Assembly (NCBI RefSeq): GCF_014851395.1
Contig: NW_024044681.1
Span: 3,081,014-3,145,013, forward strand
Source: Micropterus salmoides
Taxonomy: Eukaryota > Chordata > Actinopteri > Centrarchiformes > Centrarchidae
Length of the DNA: 64,000 nt
Reading direction: 5' to 3'
A program made the position numbers and the translations under genes. Numbering within the stretch: the stretch's first letter is position 1; the number at the start of each line of letters is the position of its first letter. The notes below the pieces were generated by a model. That model saw nothing but the letters and a program-made list of their open reading frames with translations. It was not told where the DNA came from and did no database searches. Below, piece after piece: positions 23,782-34,539 of this stretch.

Positions 23782-23875
23782 GCACATACCAAACCCTGAG
23801 TCTGCCAGGCATGCAGACTGGGGAAGTCGTCACAGTGCAATTTCAGCTTTTAACATCTAGTGCAAGTCAACCTTA

Positions 23876-24268
23876 AGTCATCACATTTGGGAGTGTCCCT
23901 TTGTAACGCACTGGGAAGTCCTTTAGCATAATTTGTCAATGCTAAATGTAGGTGTGATATATAAATAAAAAGTCTGAGTAAGGAGGTGGTCGGGTTAACC
24001 GGAGACTGGTGATTATTTTCCATGTGAAACAAAAAGTCACCATTGATTATTTTTAGTTGTATAACTTAAGTCAGGTAATTATTTTAATACAAACCATGAT
24101 CTTTTCCTAAACCTAACCATGTAGCAATGTTTCACAACATTAACCACTAGTTTTATTTTGAAAATGTAACTGGACGTTGCATATTCTTTCTTGCTAACTT
24201 GAACACTAAAGGGTACCCAGGTCTGACCAAGCGTCCATGTGTGACAAATAGGGAATGAAAATGTGTTC
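23876..24268 (+). mobile_element. MITE family A, copy with damaged left end
   Basis: Starts in TTTGTAACGCACTGGGAAGT, contains TTTTCCTAAACCTAACCATG and TAACTGGACGTTGCATATT blocks and ends GGGAATGAAAATGTGTT. It sits 40 bp after the gag-only element. Confidence 0.75.
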
Positions 24269-24313
24269 AAGTAAAGTCAGACTATTTTCAAGTTTTACTC
24301 CTCTATTTTAATG

Positions 24314-24390
24314 GGGGACAGGCAAGGCAAGTTTATTTGTATAGAACATTTTAACTTTAAGGCAAATCAAAGTACTTTAAAGGTGGCAGT
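24314..24390. repeat. Fragment of the GGCAAGTTTATTTGTATAG fish repeat
   Basis: CAAGTTTATTTGTATAGAACATTTTA then CAAATCAAAGTACTTTAAA resembles a repeat tail common in fish genomes, assigned from memory. 77 bp. Confidence 0.5.
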
Positions 24391-24918
24391 AATTTAACAT
24401 AATGGATGCCCAAAAAACTTAAAGAAGAAGATGAAGACAGAGGTAGCTGTCACAGCAAGGTAGCGTTTTGCTAACATTGCAAGATAAGGATACTTTAATT
24501 CACAAGTCTTCCAACACGCAAGTGGGTTCCAAGCCAAGAGGAAAATGCAGTCCTTTGCCGTGTATGATGCCACTTCTTCATTCATGAGCTGGGGCGAGAC
24601 ATGCTTGTTACATTGCCCGGGGTTGCTGAAGCATAAACTACTTCCTCAAAAGCAGTAAAGAGCAGGACAAAGCTGCTACCAACCCGTTCTCACTCCCCCA
24701 CTCGTCACATATAGACGCATTGGTCAAGACCCATCGGCGTCAGTTTGTAACGCACTGGGGATCCCTATAGCGTCATAGTTCAATGCAGTGGGGGAAGCCC
24801 TCTAGCATCAGTTTTTGCCAGTAAAGGTCGGTATATGATATTTAACAGAAAAGACTGAGTAAGGAGGTGGTTGGGGTGGATGGAGGGCCAGAACCCCGAC
24901 TTTGAACCTGGAGAGCGG

Positions 24919-25830
24919 CAGAGATGGGGACTGGAGTTAGAGACTCGGACTCGAGTGCGACTTAAGTCGCACACACAGTGACTTCAGCCTCGACTCGGAC
25001 TCGAGGTGCGGGATTCGTGAACAATGTTTATTTTTAGGAAACGTCTGATGACCTTGCTGTTATTCCCTCCCTACCTATAACCTGCCTACGTAACACGTAG
25101 CATCAGCTGAGCGCGGCCACACGTGAGAGAGGACAAATAATATGGCAAGCCATAAACAAACACCTTTAAAACTTTAAAACTTCATCCAACAAGACCCAAA
25201 CAAAGAAGCGCTGAACGCAAATAGGTTAGTAACCTGTGGTGAGTGAACAGGTTTAGCTCAGCATTGACCATCTAACGTTAGCTTGCTTCTTGCTTCAGCT
25301 ACGAGCTACAGGAGGTTAACTCCGACTGTCCTTCGTTATGAAAAGATGAATGAGCGTTTGTTTACTTGCCAAACTTGTGGTGGTCGATTAACGTAATCCT
25401 TTTAAAAGAAAGAGGTTACAGGTTTATTGTTGATCGTGTAACCTTACTGTTTTATTTATGTTACACTGGTTTGAGAGTCTGCAGGATGTGTTGACTTACA
25501 GTAGTTTAAACTGTCATGGATTGCATTGCACATTACATGGTTGTGCTCTGTAAGTTAAAAACAGGTTACAGCTTTATTGTTGACCATGTAACTTTACAGT
25601 TTTATTTAGTTAACTTTACACTGGGTTTGAAAATAAACAGGGTTTGTTGACTTACAGTATTTAATAAGCCGTCAATAATTGCATTGCACATTACACTCTG
25701 TAAATGAAAAACAGGTTACAGTTACAGAATTCCTTATAGCTACGCAGTTTTATTAGCAACCTGGATTGAACGCAGAAGATGATACAACATTCGTAACAAC
25801 CACGAGAGACTTGAGATTTGACTTGGACTC
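24919..25830. mobile_element. Nested element with CAGAGATGGGGACT start
   Basis: The start, with repeated GACTCGGACTCGAG and GACTTAAGTCGC blocks, matches a common fish DNA-transposon family, probably hAT-like (assigned from memory). The right part reads GACTTGAGATTTGACTTGGA near 25810, but the terminal inverted repeat is lost. Contains the tandem duplication at 25412-25730. Confidence 0.55.
25412..25730. repeat. Tandem duplication, about 150-bp unit, 2.1 copies
   Basis: AGGTTACAG...TTTATTGTTGA starts at 25412 and 25563, with a partial third start near 25713. Shared blocks include GTTGACTTACAGTA and ATTGCATTGCACATTACA. Confidence 0.75.
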
Positions 25831-26200
25831 TTTTTTTATTGAAGTTAGGCAAGTTACGTGAATTGTGTAACTTACTCATATGACATAAGTTATGTTATTT
25901 TAACCCAAACCATGATCTTTTCCTAACCTTAACCAAGTTTTTTTTGCATAAACCAAACCAAAATGCAATGTTTCACAACTTCAATAACAAGATGTTTCAA
26001 AATGGTGATGTTTCGAAACTCTAGCGTTTTATTTTGAAAGTCTAACCGGATGTAGCATATGTATTCTTGCTAACTTTACTGGACATTGCATATTTGTTGT
26101 TATTAAGTGTTGCTAACTTGACCACGGAGCCCTAAACATTTAAAAATGATGCCAGAGGGCCAAGTGTCAATATGTGACTAGTCTGGATTGAGAATGTGTT

Positions 26201-26956
26201 GCTAATGTTAGCTTAAACTCTGATATATAGCATCTTAACTTTCACACAGTGGATGTTCTAGTTGTGAAAGGGGCTTTCTCTAAAGGACCTGTAAGCCCAC
26301 AGAATATGGTGGGTAATTAATTAGTTAGCTGGACATGCTGACGAATGCAGCTTGTGTTAGAGCTGACAAACACACTTTTCAATAGTAGCTGTAAATCTTG
26401 GTATGTTCTAGGACTGCTAAAGAGGTCCATCTACAGACGTCTCAGATGTTGCCAGCGTGGTATAAAATCCATTTCCCAGCATCCATACTAAACATTTTAT
26501 GTTCCTCTCAAACCCTCCCCACTTTTTGCCATCCCTGTATCTCCATCTCTTCTTCCTCAAATAGCAAACCTCTCAGTGTTTGGTAGTCTGCCTCCTCCTC
26601 CTCCTCCTCTACCCGGTCTCCTTCTATGCTCCTTTGTTTCTGTAGTGTTTTTCCTCGTCTGGATCTCCCTCAGCGCCCGCCCACCCACACTAACCTAACA
26701 TGCACTCTGCCCCAGGCTCCCTCGCTCTGTCTCCATATATACAGAAACAGCTCTTCTCATTTTCAGCGCTAACATTTACTGTATGCCGCAGTGGTCTCTA
26801 GCCTCCGTATGATTCATGCTACAAAAAAAACTGCATCTTATAAAAACAGTGTAGGAATTAGTGTCAGAAAAAGCACCAGGATTTAAATCCAGTGGAGACC
26901 TGGAGTGGATGAGTAAATGTTGTCCCTTTGCAGAGAAGAAATGTGCCTCATTCTCT
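26201..26956. other. Intergenic, no gene seen
   Basis: A short (CTC)n stretch at 26593-26609; otherwise nothing. Confidence 0.4.
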
Positions 26957-27790
26957 TAAAGGAGCAGTCCAACATTTATTAGTGATGTGCAATACCACTT
27001 AATTCCTATCCCATCCAATACCAAGTTATACCCAGGCTGGTATTGCCGATACTGATACCAATACCAATACTATATAATATTTTATTTCTAGTTTAATGAG
27101 ATCTCCCCCCTCCCGTTTCTGTATTTATGAGACAAATAAGGAGTAGGCTGTAGCTTTACCAATTCAAAATAACAGCTGCATAATGACAAGACATCAAACT
27201 ACTGTCATATTCTTTACTTATAATAAAAATACACCGCTCAGAACTGCCGCTTCATAACATCATCATATTAATGTGACAGACTTAATCTCAGATGTTTAGT
27301 GAAGTTTGCAGTGTTGCCAAAGTATTTCACTCTCTTTGCACACACATCACACAGAGTAACATTATTACCTTCACAGCTAAATTACAGCCAGACCTGGCTG
27401 CTTTTACAGTCAGCCAGAGTCAGTATTCAGTCGCGGGAAATGTAAAGGGCTGCAGCGGCTCACTTCAAAGAAGCTCTGTCACAGAGCCGTAGTGCAATCA
27501 TGACTTTGACAGGCGGAAGGAAAAGTAGTTCCTATCAACTGAGTAGCCTATAATTAGACCATCCTGGTGATAGGAAGATACTTAAAACACACACTCACTC
27601 CAAATTACTGAGTTTAGATATCGATCCTTTTATATGAGTATCGGTCCTAGAGCAGGAAACATTGGTATCAAAAATATTGATCCGCACATCACTAACATTT
27701 ATGGGATGAGAAGATGGACATCAGTCAGCGTCACTGTGGATCCAATACAGAGATAGGACAAAAATGAAGATCAAGTTCAAACATACATAT
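26957..27790. repeat. Dispersed repeat split by a hAT element
   Basis: AAAGGAGCAGTCCAACATTTAT (26959-26979) continues after the hAT element with ACATTTATGGGATGAGAAGA (27695 on). The joined sequence resembles the repeat whose start is also seen at 5794. Confidence 0.5.
26980..27694. mobile_element. Non-autonomous hAT element with perfect 8-bp target duplication
   Basis: Perfect 11-bp inverted ends TAGTGATGTGC / GCACATCACTA, flanked by identical octamers ACATTTAT (26972-26979, 27695-27702). The subterminal regions carry ATACCAATAC and TATCGATCC/GGTATCAAAA blocks. 715 bp, no transposase. Confidence 0.85.
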
Positions 27791-27817
27791 TCCTGATTCA
27801 TCATAACAACATACATA

Positions 27818-28018
27818 CAGTGGGGGAAAAAAGTATTTGACCCCTTGCTGATTTTGCAGGTTTGCCCACTTACAAAGAATGCAACAATCTATAATTTTAA
27901 TCATATGTACATTCTAACAGTGAAAGACAGAATCCCAAAGAAAATTCCAGAAAATCACATCATATGAATTTATAAAAATTGATAACCATCTGATGAGGAA
28001 AAACAAGTATATGACCCC
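27818..28018 (+). repeat. Left terminal inverted repeat of the Tc1 element
   Basis: About 201 bp, ending AAACAAGTATATGACCCC. Repeated GTATTTGACCCC-type motifs occur at both the outer and inner edges, as in IR/DR elements. Confidence 0.9.
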
Positions 28019-28183
28019 CTACCAAACAGCAAGTATTCTGGCTCCTACAAGCCAGTTAGTCTTTCTTTAAGACACAGCCCCAATCCCAACCAATTATCTA
28101 CATCAAATACACCTGCCTCACCTCGTTACCTGTATAAAAGACACCTGTCAACACCCAAACAACCAGCATCCAACATCACCACC

Positions 28184-29172
28184 ATGGGCAAGACCAAAGA
28201 GCTTTCTACGGACATCAGGGACAAGATTGTTGATCTACACAAGGCTGGGATGGGCTACAAGAGAATCGGAAAGCAACTTGGAGAGAAAAGATCAACTGTC
28301 GGTGCAGTTATCAGGAAATGGAAGAAGCACCACACCACCGCCAACCTCCCTCGGTCTGGGCCTCCACACAAGATCTCGCCTCGTGGGGTGTCCCTGATCA
28401 TGCGAACGGTGAGGAATCATCCCAAAACCACAAGGGGGGAACTGATGAATCAACTGAAGGCAGCTGGGACCACAGTTACAAAAGAAACGGTTGGTAACAC
28501 ACTACGCCGTCATGGATTGAAATCCTGCAGCGCACGCAAGGTCCCCCTGCTCAAGAAGAAACATGTACAGGCCCGCATGAAGTTCGCCATTCACCACCTG
28601 GACGACTCAGAAGAGGCCTGGAAGAAGGTGATGTGGTCAGATGAGACCAAAATAGAACTTTTTGGCCTCAACTCAACTCGTCGTGTTTGGAGGGCAAAGA
28701 ACACAGAGTACAACCCAAAGAACACCATCTCCACCGTCAAGCATGGTGGTGGCAACATCATGCTTTGGGGGTGCTTTTCAGCCAAGGGGACGGGACAACT
28801 CCATCGTATTGAGGGGAGGATGGACGGGGCCATGTATCGTGGAATTCTGGTCCAACATCTCCTTCCCTCAGTGAGAGAGCTGAAGATGGGTCGAGGATGG
28901 GTGTTTCAGCACGACAACGACCCTAAGCACACCGCCAAAGCAACAAAAGAGTGGCTGAAGAAGAAGCACATCAAGGTTCTGGAGTGGCCTAGCCAGTCTC
29001 CAGACTTGAATCCAATTGAAAATCTTTGGAGGGAGCTTAAAATGATTTGGAGGCTGTCTGCAGGGAGGAGTGGGCCAACATCCCTGCCGAAATGTGCACA
29101 AACCTTGTCACCAACTATAAAAACCGTTTGACATCTGTGCTGGCCAATAATGGCTTTTCTACAAAATATTAA
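28184..29172 (+). pseudogene. Tc1-like DD34E transposase, C-terminus frameshifted
   Basis: The frame starts MGKTKELSTD. It has a paired-type helix-turn-helix (about 5-50) with the GPPHKIS-type GRPR-like hinge (59-65), a second DNA-binding helix region (about 70-115), and the full DD34E triad: D153 (WSDETKIELFG), D244 (FQHDNDPKHT) and E279 (LNPIENLWREL). The current frame ends at 29131 with an unrelated tail. From about 29040 the expected C-terminus (REEWANIP, ending FSTKY) continues in another frame to a stop at 29172, so a small deletion near 29040 has shifted the reading frame. The catalytic core is intact, but the enzyme is probably inactive. Coordinates run to the ancestral stop. Confidence 0.9.
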
Positions 29173-29187
29173 CATGCTGTTTGTCCA

Positions 29188-29389
29188 GGGGGTCAAATAC
29201 TTGTTTTTCCTCATCAGATGGTTATCAATTTTTATAAATTCATATGATGTGATTTTCTGGAATTTTCTTTGGGATTCTGTCTTTCACTGTTAGAATGTAC
29301 ATATGATTAAAATTATAGATCGTTGCATTCTTTGTAAGTGGGCAAACCTGCAAAATCAGCAAGGGGGCAAATACTTATTTCCCCCACTG
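29188..29389 (-). repeat. Right terminal inverted repeat of the Tc1 element
   Basis: Begins GGGGTCAAATACTTGTTTTT and ends CCCCCACTG. Near-identical reverse complement of 27818-28018. Confidence 0.9.
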
Positions 29390-29391
29390 TA

Positions 29392-30129
29392 GCTGTGTGT
29401 TGCACGAGAGAGGAAAAACTTCCATTAAATCCACATAATCAAAAATTCTTTGATCTAATGATGGCTCGGTATGTTCTGTTTCCAGGATCTTACTTCTGAT
29501 TTTCAGAAACAGAAAACACAAGGCAGCTGTTCTCATATTTATATTCGTTGAACGAGTTTTGGGAGTCTGAAGGGTTTCTATTCATTTTTTGTCTCTTCTT
29601 ATAATGACCCTTATCCCAAACTAAGATTAATGCAACAAAAAGGCTTACAAACCCGGATTACACCTAGCATTTATAGGCGATTTGCTGAATATAGGAAATC
29701 TGGACTGTACAGCAACCAAACCCAACAATGCTCAGTCCTCGTACTAATAGACTTAACTGGATATCACAACTTGATATTGATTCTAGTTAGAACCATGTGA
29801 GGATATTTAAATCTATTAAAGATTAAACAGATCCAAATCATCTGCACTCATATCTTCATTGCATACATTTGATTAATTAACTGAGATCTTAGATGTAAAA
29901 TCTGGTGATTGCAATTAACCAGATATTTTGATCATTTTCATGTGCATCCAGCACCTTCTGGTTTTGGGAATCTCAAATCGAAGCTGCATGTAGCCTTATG
30001 TCGAGTTCAGACTAGAGGATATACTACCGATCCCGCCTGACCTGACAGATGTAGGGCATTGCGAGCTAAAGTGGGGGGTCAGGGCTACGATTGTGCCTTT
30101 CATCCCCTTAGTCTTTCGTAGATTTTTAT
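29392..30129. other. Intergenic, no gene seen
   Basis: AT-rich; nothing recognised. Confidence 0.4.
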
Positions 30130-30258
30130 ATATATTTATATAGGTTTATGTCTATTGTCGATTGCTATATTATCTGTTGTTACGCAAATATCAGCCAAAA
30201 CAATTCCTTGTATGTGTAAAAACTACTTGGTAATAGAGCTGATTCTGATTCTGATTGT
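30130..30258 (+). repeat. L2-like LINE 3' tail
   Basis: TTCCTTGTATGTGTAAAAAC followed by AATAGAGCTGATTCTGATTC is the characteristic 3' end of fish L2-type LINEs, with the (GATTCT)n terminus. No coding sequence is attached. Confidence 0.6.
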
Positions 30259-30723
30259 GGACGACAATGAACGCTGCATCCGCTGTGAAACCTTATTGTG
30301 ACCTTACAATGAAACTCTATATGCAGCTCGGCATCATTTGCATTGCTACTGACAGCATGTTATTTTACGCAGAAATAAAACAAACACAGGACTTTCACCC
30401 ATGAGGCCGCTGTTCGAGTCCTGAGGGAAACCAAAAGTCAAAATGGGGGTAAATCTATGTCAGTATCAATGTAAATGCAGACTATGAGTCACACATATAT
30501 ATTACAATTTGTAAGTGCAATCTACAAACGGATTCAAAATCCACAAACACAGTGTGATCCACAAATAACAACAAACCAACCTGAAAACCAGAATTTGAAT
30601 GAAAAGACGAATTACTTTAAATATATGCTGTAAAATCTGTGATTTTATTTTAAGAGAACTAAGTTCTCCATTGGGGATCAGTTCCCTTTTTTTTGCCTTC
30701 AACTGAGTTAACAGAGTGCAGTG
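30259..30723. other. Intergenic; tRNA-like promoter remnant possible near 30385-30425
   Basis: TGTTCGAGTCC at about 30410 resembles a B box, perhaps from a decayed SINE. No cloverleaf could be built. Confidence 0.25.
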
Positions 30724-30775
30724 AACGTCTCGGGTTACGTATGTAACCCTGGTTCCCCGAGAAGGGGAACGAGAG

Positions 30776-30934
30776 ACTGCGTCGGTTACGACACTATGGG
30801 AACGCCTCTAGGCGAAGCAGGTCTGAACGTGAATGAAATCACTCCAATCCTATTGGCCTGTTGCTAGAACGGTAAGGTGTGACGGAATAACCGGAGGAGT
30901 ATAAAGCACACCTGTACACACTCATCATTAGCTT
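30776..30934 (+). repeat. DIRS inverted terminal repeat (3' side of element)
   Basis: 159 bp starting ACTGCGTCGG and ending CATTAGCTT. Reading base by base, it is identical to the reverse complement of 35669-35827. The outer extension 30724-30775 is unique to this end. Confidence 0.93.
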
Positions 30935-30978
30935 AAACTATGAAGCAGGCGCTTCAGGCGGGGAGAGAGGTGCGGCGG

Positions 30979-31089
30979 ACCGACGCAGTCTCTCGTTCCC
31001 CTTCTCGGGGAACCAGGGTTACATACGTAACCCGAGACGTTCCCCTTCGAGGGAACTCGAACTGCGTCGGTTACGACACTATGGGAACG
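30979..31089 (-). repeat. DIRS internal complementary region
   Basis: Bases 30979-31041 are an exact inverted copy of the left terminus 30724-30786 (63 bp). Bases 31039-31089 are an exact inverted copy of the right terminus 35799-35849 (51 bp). The two overlap by the shared GTT (31039-31041). This is the template that lets DIRS reverse transcription close a circle. Confidence 0.93.
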
Positions 31090-31189
31090 AGATACCCACT
31101 AAACCGTGCCGAAACCCCGCCTGCCCCTGTGTGCAATAAAGTGGCACTACTAAGAGGAGAGCGCACGAGTGCCAGGTGCCGAAGGAAGG

Positions 31190-32150
31190 TCAAGACTGTA
31201 AAACCGAATGAATGTGTGCGGAATGGCCCAGCCAGCCGCTAAACAACATCCTGCAAGAGGCCCCGGAAAGGAGGGCTCGAGAGGCCGCCTTGCCTCTGGT
31301 AGAATGAGCCCTCACAGCCACAGGTGAAGGCAAACCGCGCACCTGATAGGCCAGGGAAATAGTCTGAACAATCCAGTTGCTAATAGTATGTTTGGATGCA
31401 GGGAGCCCGGCCCTGGGAGACCCAAAACACACTAGCAGCTGGTCAGCCTTCCTCCAACGGGAGTACCTCAGAGTGTAAATACTCAGTGCTCTGACAGGGC
31501 AGGGCAGATGAAGTCTCCCGTCCTCCGCCGTCACATGAGGTGGAGGATGAAATGCCTGCAGCACTGTGGACCCTGCCGCACAAGAAGGCACTTTAGGGAT
31601 GTATCCTGGACGAGGGTGCAGGATAGCCCTAATATTCCCCGGGGCAAACTCCAGGCTTTGCGGGAAAACCGAAAGCGCTTGGAGATCCCCCACCCTCCTC
31701 AGAGAGGTGATAGCAAGGAGAAAGGCCATCTTGAGGGTCAAGTGCTTAGCCTCAGCTGACTCTAGGGGTTCGAAGGGGGCCTCAGCCAACGCCCCAAGAA
31801 CCACGCCAGATCCCAAGGGGGAACCTTGGACCGAGTCGCAGGTCTCATCCTCCGGGCACCACGGAGGAAAAGTACAACCAAGGGAAGTTTCCCCAAGGAC
31901 CCCTCCCTCAGAGGTGTGTGGAAAGATGAAATAGCTGCCACGTACACCTTGAGGGTGGAAGGGGAAAGACCAGCAGAGAACCGGTCCTGGAGGAACTCAA
32001 GTACCTGAACCACCGGGCAGGTAACAGGGTCCACCGACCGCTCCCTACACCAAGTGGAGAAAACACTCCACTTCAGGCCGTACATCCTCCGTGTGGACGG
32101 GGCCCTGGAGCTCAGGAGGGTCTTGACTGCTCCGGCTGTTAGACCCGCCT
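31190..32150 (-). pseudogene. DIRS tyrosine recombinase, frameshifted
   Basis: N-terminal core-binding domain (LLSSRAPSTRRMYGLKWSVF; LSPSTLKVYVAAISSFH) reads in one frame to about 31800. The catalytic domain then continues in a second frame: ITSLRRVGDLQALSV (first arginine) and AHSTRGKAASRALLSG (H-x-x-R). The final FIRFY tyrosine box is visible in a third frame near 31205-31216 (codons for HTFIRFY). It would join the DNA circle into the genome in place of a DDE integrase. Two or more frameshifts inactivate it. Confidence 0.85.
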
Positions 32151-33990
32151 CTAGGTACTGTGCCCCCTCAGGGGCCAGACCCATAGTCGCCATATGGCGG
32201 GGCAAGGGTGAAGAACCCGGCCCTGCGCCTGGGACAGCAGGTCTCTCCTCAGAGGGACCCGCCACGGCGGGCCGTCCAGGAGCGACATGATGTCCGAGAA
32301 CCACACCCGGGTTGGCCAGAACGGGGCTACGAGCAGTAGGCCGACATAGTCCTGGCGGACCCGCTCCAGAACCCCGGGAGCAGAGCGACTGAGGGAAAAG
32401 CGTACAGACGTAGCCTCGGCCACGAATGTACCATGGCGTCCAGACCCAACGGGGCTGGAGGAACGAGAGAAACCATAGCGGGCAGTGCGTAGTCTCTTGA
32501 GACGCAAACAGATCCACGTCTATGGGGCCGAACTCTTCGCACAAGAGCTCCACCACTTCGGGGTGAAGTCTCCATTCCCCGGGCCTCAGCCCCTGCCTCA
32601 ACAGCAGGTCTGCTCCCTGATTCTGTGTCCCCAGGAAATACATCGCCCTGAGCGATAGTAACCTCTGCTGGGACCACAGGAGGATCTGACGCGCCAGTCT
32701 GTCCAGAGGGCGCGAGTGCAGACCGCCCTGGTGATTCAGATAGGCCACCACCGCTGTGTTGTTCTACTCGGAACGAACCAGGACGTGGTGGCCTTGGAGA
32801 TCGGGCAGGAAACTCCTTAGAGCCTGGAACACCGCCAACATCTCGAGACAGTTGATATGCCACTCGGATCGATGCACCTGCCAGGATCCCCTTGCAAAGC
32901 GGCCATCCATGACCGCGCCCCAGCCCGTGAGGGAGGCGTCTGTCGAAATAACCAGCCGGCGACAAGACCCTCCCAGCACGGGCCCCTGGGACAGGAACCA
33001 AGTTTCCTTCCAAACTGATAGGGAACGAAGACACTTGCGCGTAACCCAAACCAGACGGAGAGGATTCCCCTCGGGGAAAAACCCTTGTTCCTTAGCCACC
33101 ACTGCAGGGGTCTCATGTGCAGCAGTCCAGATGGTATTACGCTGGACGCAGCCGCCAGGAGACCCAACACTTGTTGAAAGTGTTTCATAGTGATGGCGTG
33201 GCCTAACTTCACCCCTTTCACGGCAGCCAATATGGTGTCGACACGTGCCGGAGACAATTGTGCCCGCATCGTTGTCGAATCCCATGCAACCCCTAGGAAC
33301 GTAGCCCGTTGGGTGGGCGCCAGCACGCTCTTCTTTGCGTTGAGCCTCAGCCCTAAACGCCGCAGACGAGCCAGAACGACATCTCGATGCCGAACCGCCA
33401 ACTCTCGAGACTGGGCTAGGATGAGCCAGTCGTCGATGAAGTTGAAATCCGGATGCCCCGGAGCCTCAGCGGGGCCAGTGCTGCATCCATACACTTGGTG
33501 AATGTGCTAGGGGAAGTGCCAGGCCGAATGGAAGAACCCGATACTGGTAAGCCACACCCCGAAGGCAAACCTCAGGAACTTCCTGTGAGAAGGACGGATG
33601 GAGACCTAGAAATAGGCGTCCTTTAGATCTATCGTGACGAACCAATCCTCAGATTGGATGTGCGTCACGGTGGCGGGGATGATGAGCATCTTTAACCTGA
33701 ATCTCCTCAGAGACCGGTTAGAACCCGCAGATCCAAAATAGGGCACGCAGCCCTCCGTCCTTCTTGGGGACTATGAAGTCTCTGTCTGGGGGGGAGACAC
33801 GTTCCACGGCCCCTTTCCTCAGCAGAGTACAAACTTCCTGTCCCAACATCGGACCTTGCTCCGGGCGGACCACAGTCCAAACCACCCCCTCTCTTCTGTT
33901 GAATTTGGAGGGCGGGCTATGAACTGTAGTCGATACCCATCTATGGCAGTGCGCAGGACCCGCGGAGAAATGTTCGTCAGGCTCCGCCAA
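32130..33990 (-). pseudogene. DIRS reverse transcriptase-RNase H, inactivated
   Basis: RT motifs in order: LLRKGAVERVSPPDRDFIVPKKDGGLR (about 33880-33750, split here as VERVSPP and FIVPKKDGGLR), FVTIDLKDAYF (motif A, ending at 33609), LPFGLAL (33510), and the catalytic FIDDWL (about 33440). RNase H follows with STDASLTGWGAVMDG (about 32935) and CLEMLAVFQALRSF (32840), and after a stop AVVAYLNHQGG (32750). A TAG at 33606-33608 follows motif A, another TAG at 32764-32766 lies in the RNase H, and several frameshifts occur at 33430-33560 and 32300-32430. The enzyme copies RNA to DNA; this copy cannot be active. Confidence 0.85.
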
Positions 33991-34539
33991 GCGTCTGCAA
34001 AGTCTGCCAACGGAACCAGCCCCTCGGGCTGGTGGTCGGTGTCTCGTGTGATCTTCTGGTGGACCCCTGAAGCCCCAGAACGGCAGGGGGGAGCCGCCGA
34101 AGATCCACGGTGAGTGAGTCGGGATGCCGTCCGTCTGCAGACCCTCGGGGCAGGCAGTACGGTGCGGACTCGATGGTGGCAGGTGCGTCCTGAACGTGTA
34201 AACGGCGGGATAACATCACCTGTTGCCACGGCGGAGGGGACCTCGGTCGGCCTCCGGGGGGGGTGGGGGGGGGTGCGGGAGGGCAGAAAGACTCCCCTAC
34301 CCCGGTCTTCCCTGAGCTCCGTCGGGACTGGATGACGGTCCTCAGATCGCGTCTCTCAGACGGCTGAGGGTGAGAGCGCCGTCTCGCTGCCCCAGCTCCT
34401 CGGGGGGCCCCCGAGAAGCGACACTCTGCTTCCCTCCTCTCCGTAGGAGCTTGTAGAGGGAAGGGACCTACGCCTGGCAGCCTCAGCTGCCTTGGGTCCA
34501 GACCGGCGAGGGAGGTACTGGCGGAACGCTTCGCACTGC

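Larger units (their letters stand above)
21510..23834 (+). mobile_element. Gag-only LTR retrotransposon with inverted U3 ends
   Basis: Flanked by a 4-bp direct repeat GTGC (21506-21509 and 23835-23838). It has an apparent 5' LTR, a proline-tRNA primer-binding site, and a decayed gag with a zinc knuckle, but no protease, reverse transcriptase or integrase. Instead of a second LTR, its last 30 bases are an inverted copy of its first 30 (23 exact, then one mismatch and six more). It starts TGTGACG and ends CGTCACA. Probably a defective Ty3/gypsy derivative mobilised in trans. Confidence 0.7.
24683..26200 (+). mobile_element. MITE family A, copy interrupted by a nested element
   Basis: The left part (24683-24918) has the inverted end CGTTCTCACTCCC and the GCGTCAGTTTGTAACGCACT block. 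The right part (about 25830-26200) resumes with TTTTAACCCAAACCATGATC and ends in GAGAATGTGTT. The roughly 900 bp in between are foreign. Confidence 0.75.
27818..29389 (+). mobile_element. Tc1-like transposon with 202-bp terminal inverted repeats
   Basis: Starts CAGTGGGGGAAAAAAGTATT and ends with its inverted counterpart, flanked by TA on both sides (27816-27817, 29390-29391). The inverted repeats at 27818-28018 and 29188-29389 differ at only a few positions. The element is 1572 bp long, normal for the IR/DR class of fish Tc1, and carries one transposase gene. Confidence 0.95.

Noticed and set aside
28591..29214. Minus-strand frames of 77-102 codons in the Tc1 element
   Set aside because: Shadows of the transposase gene.
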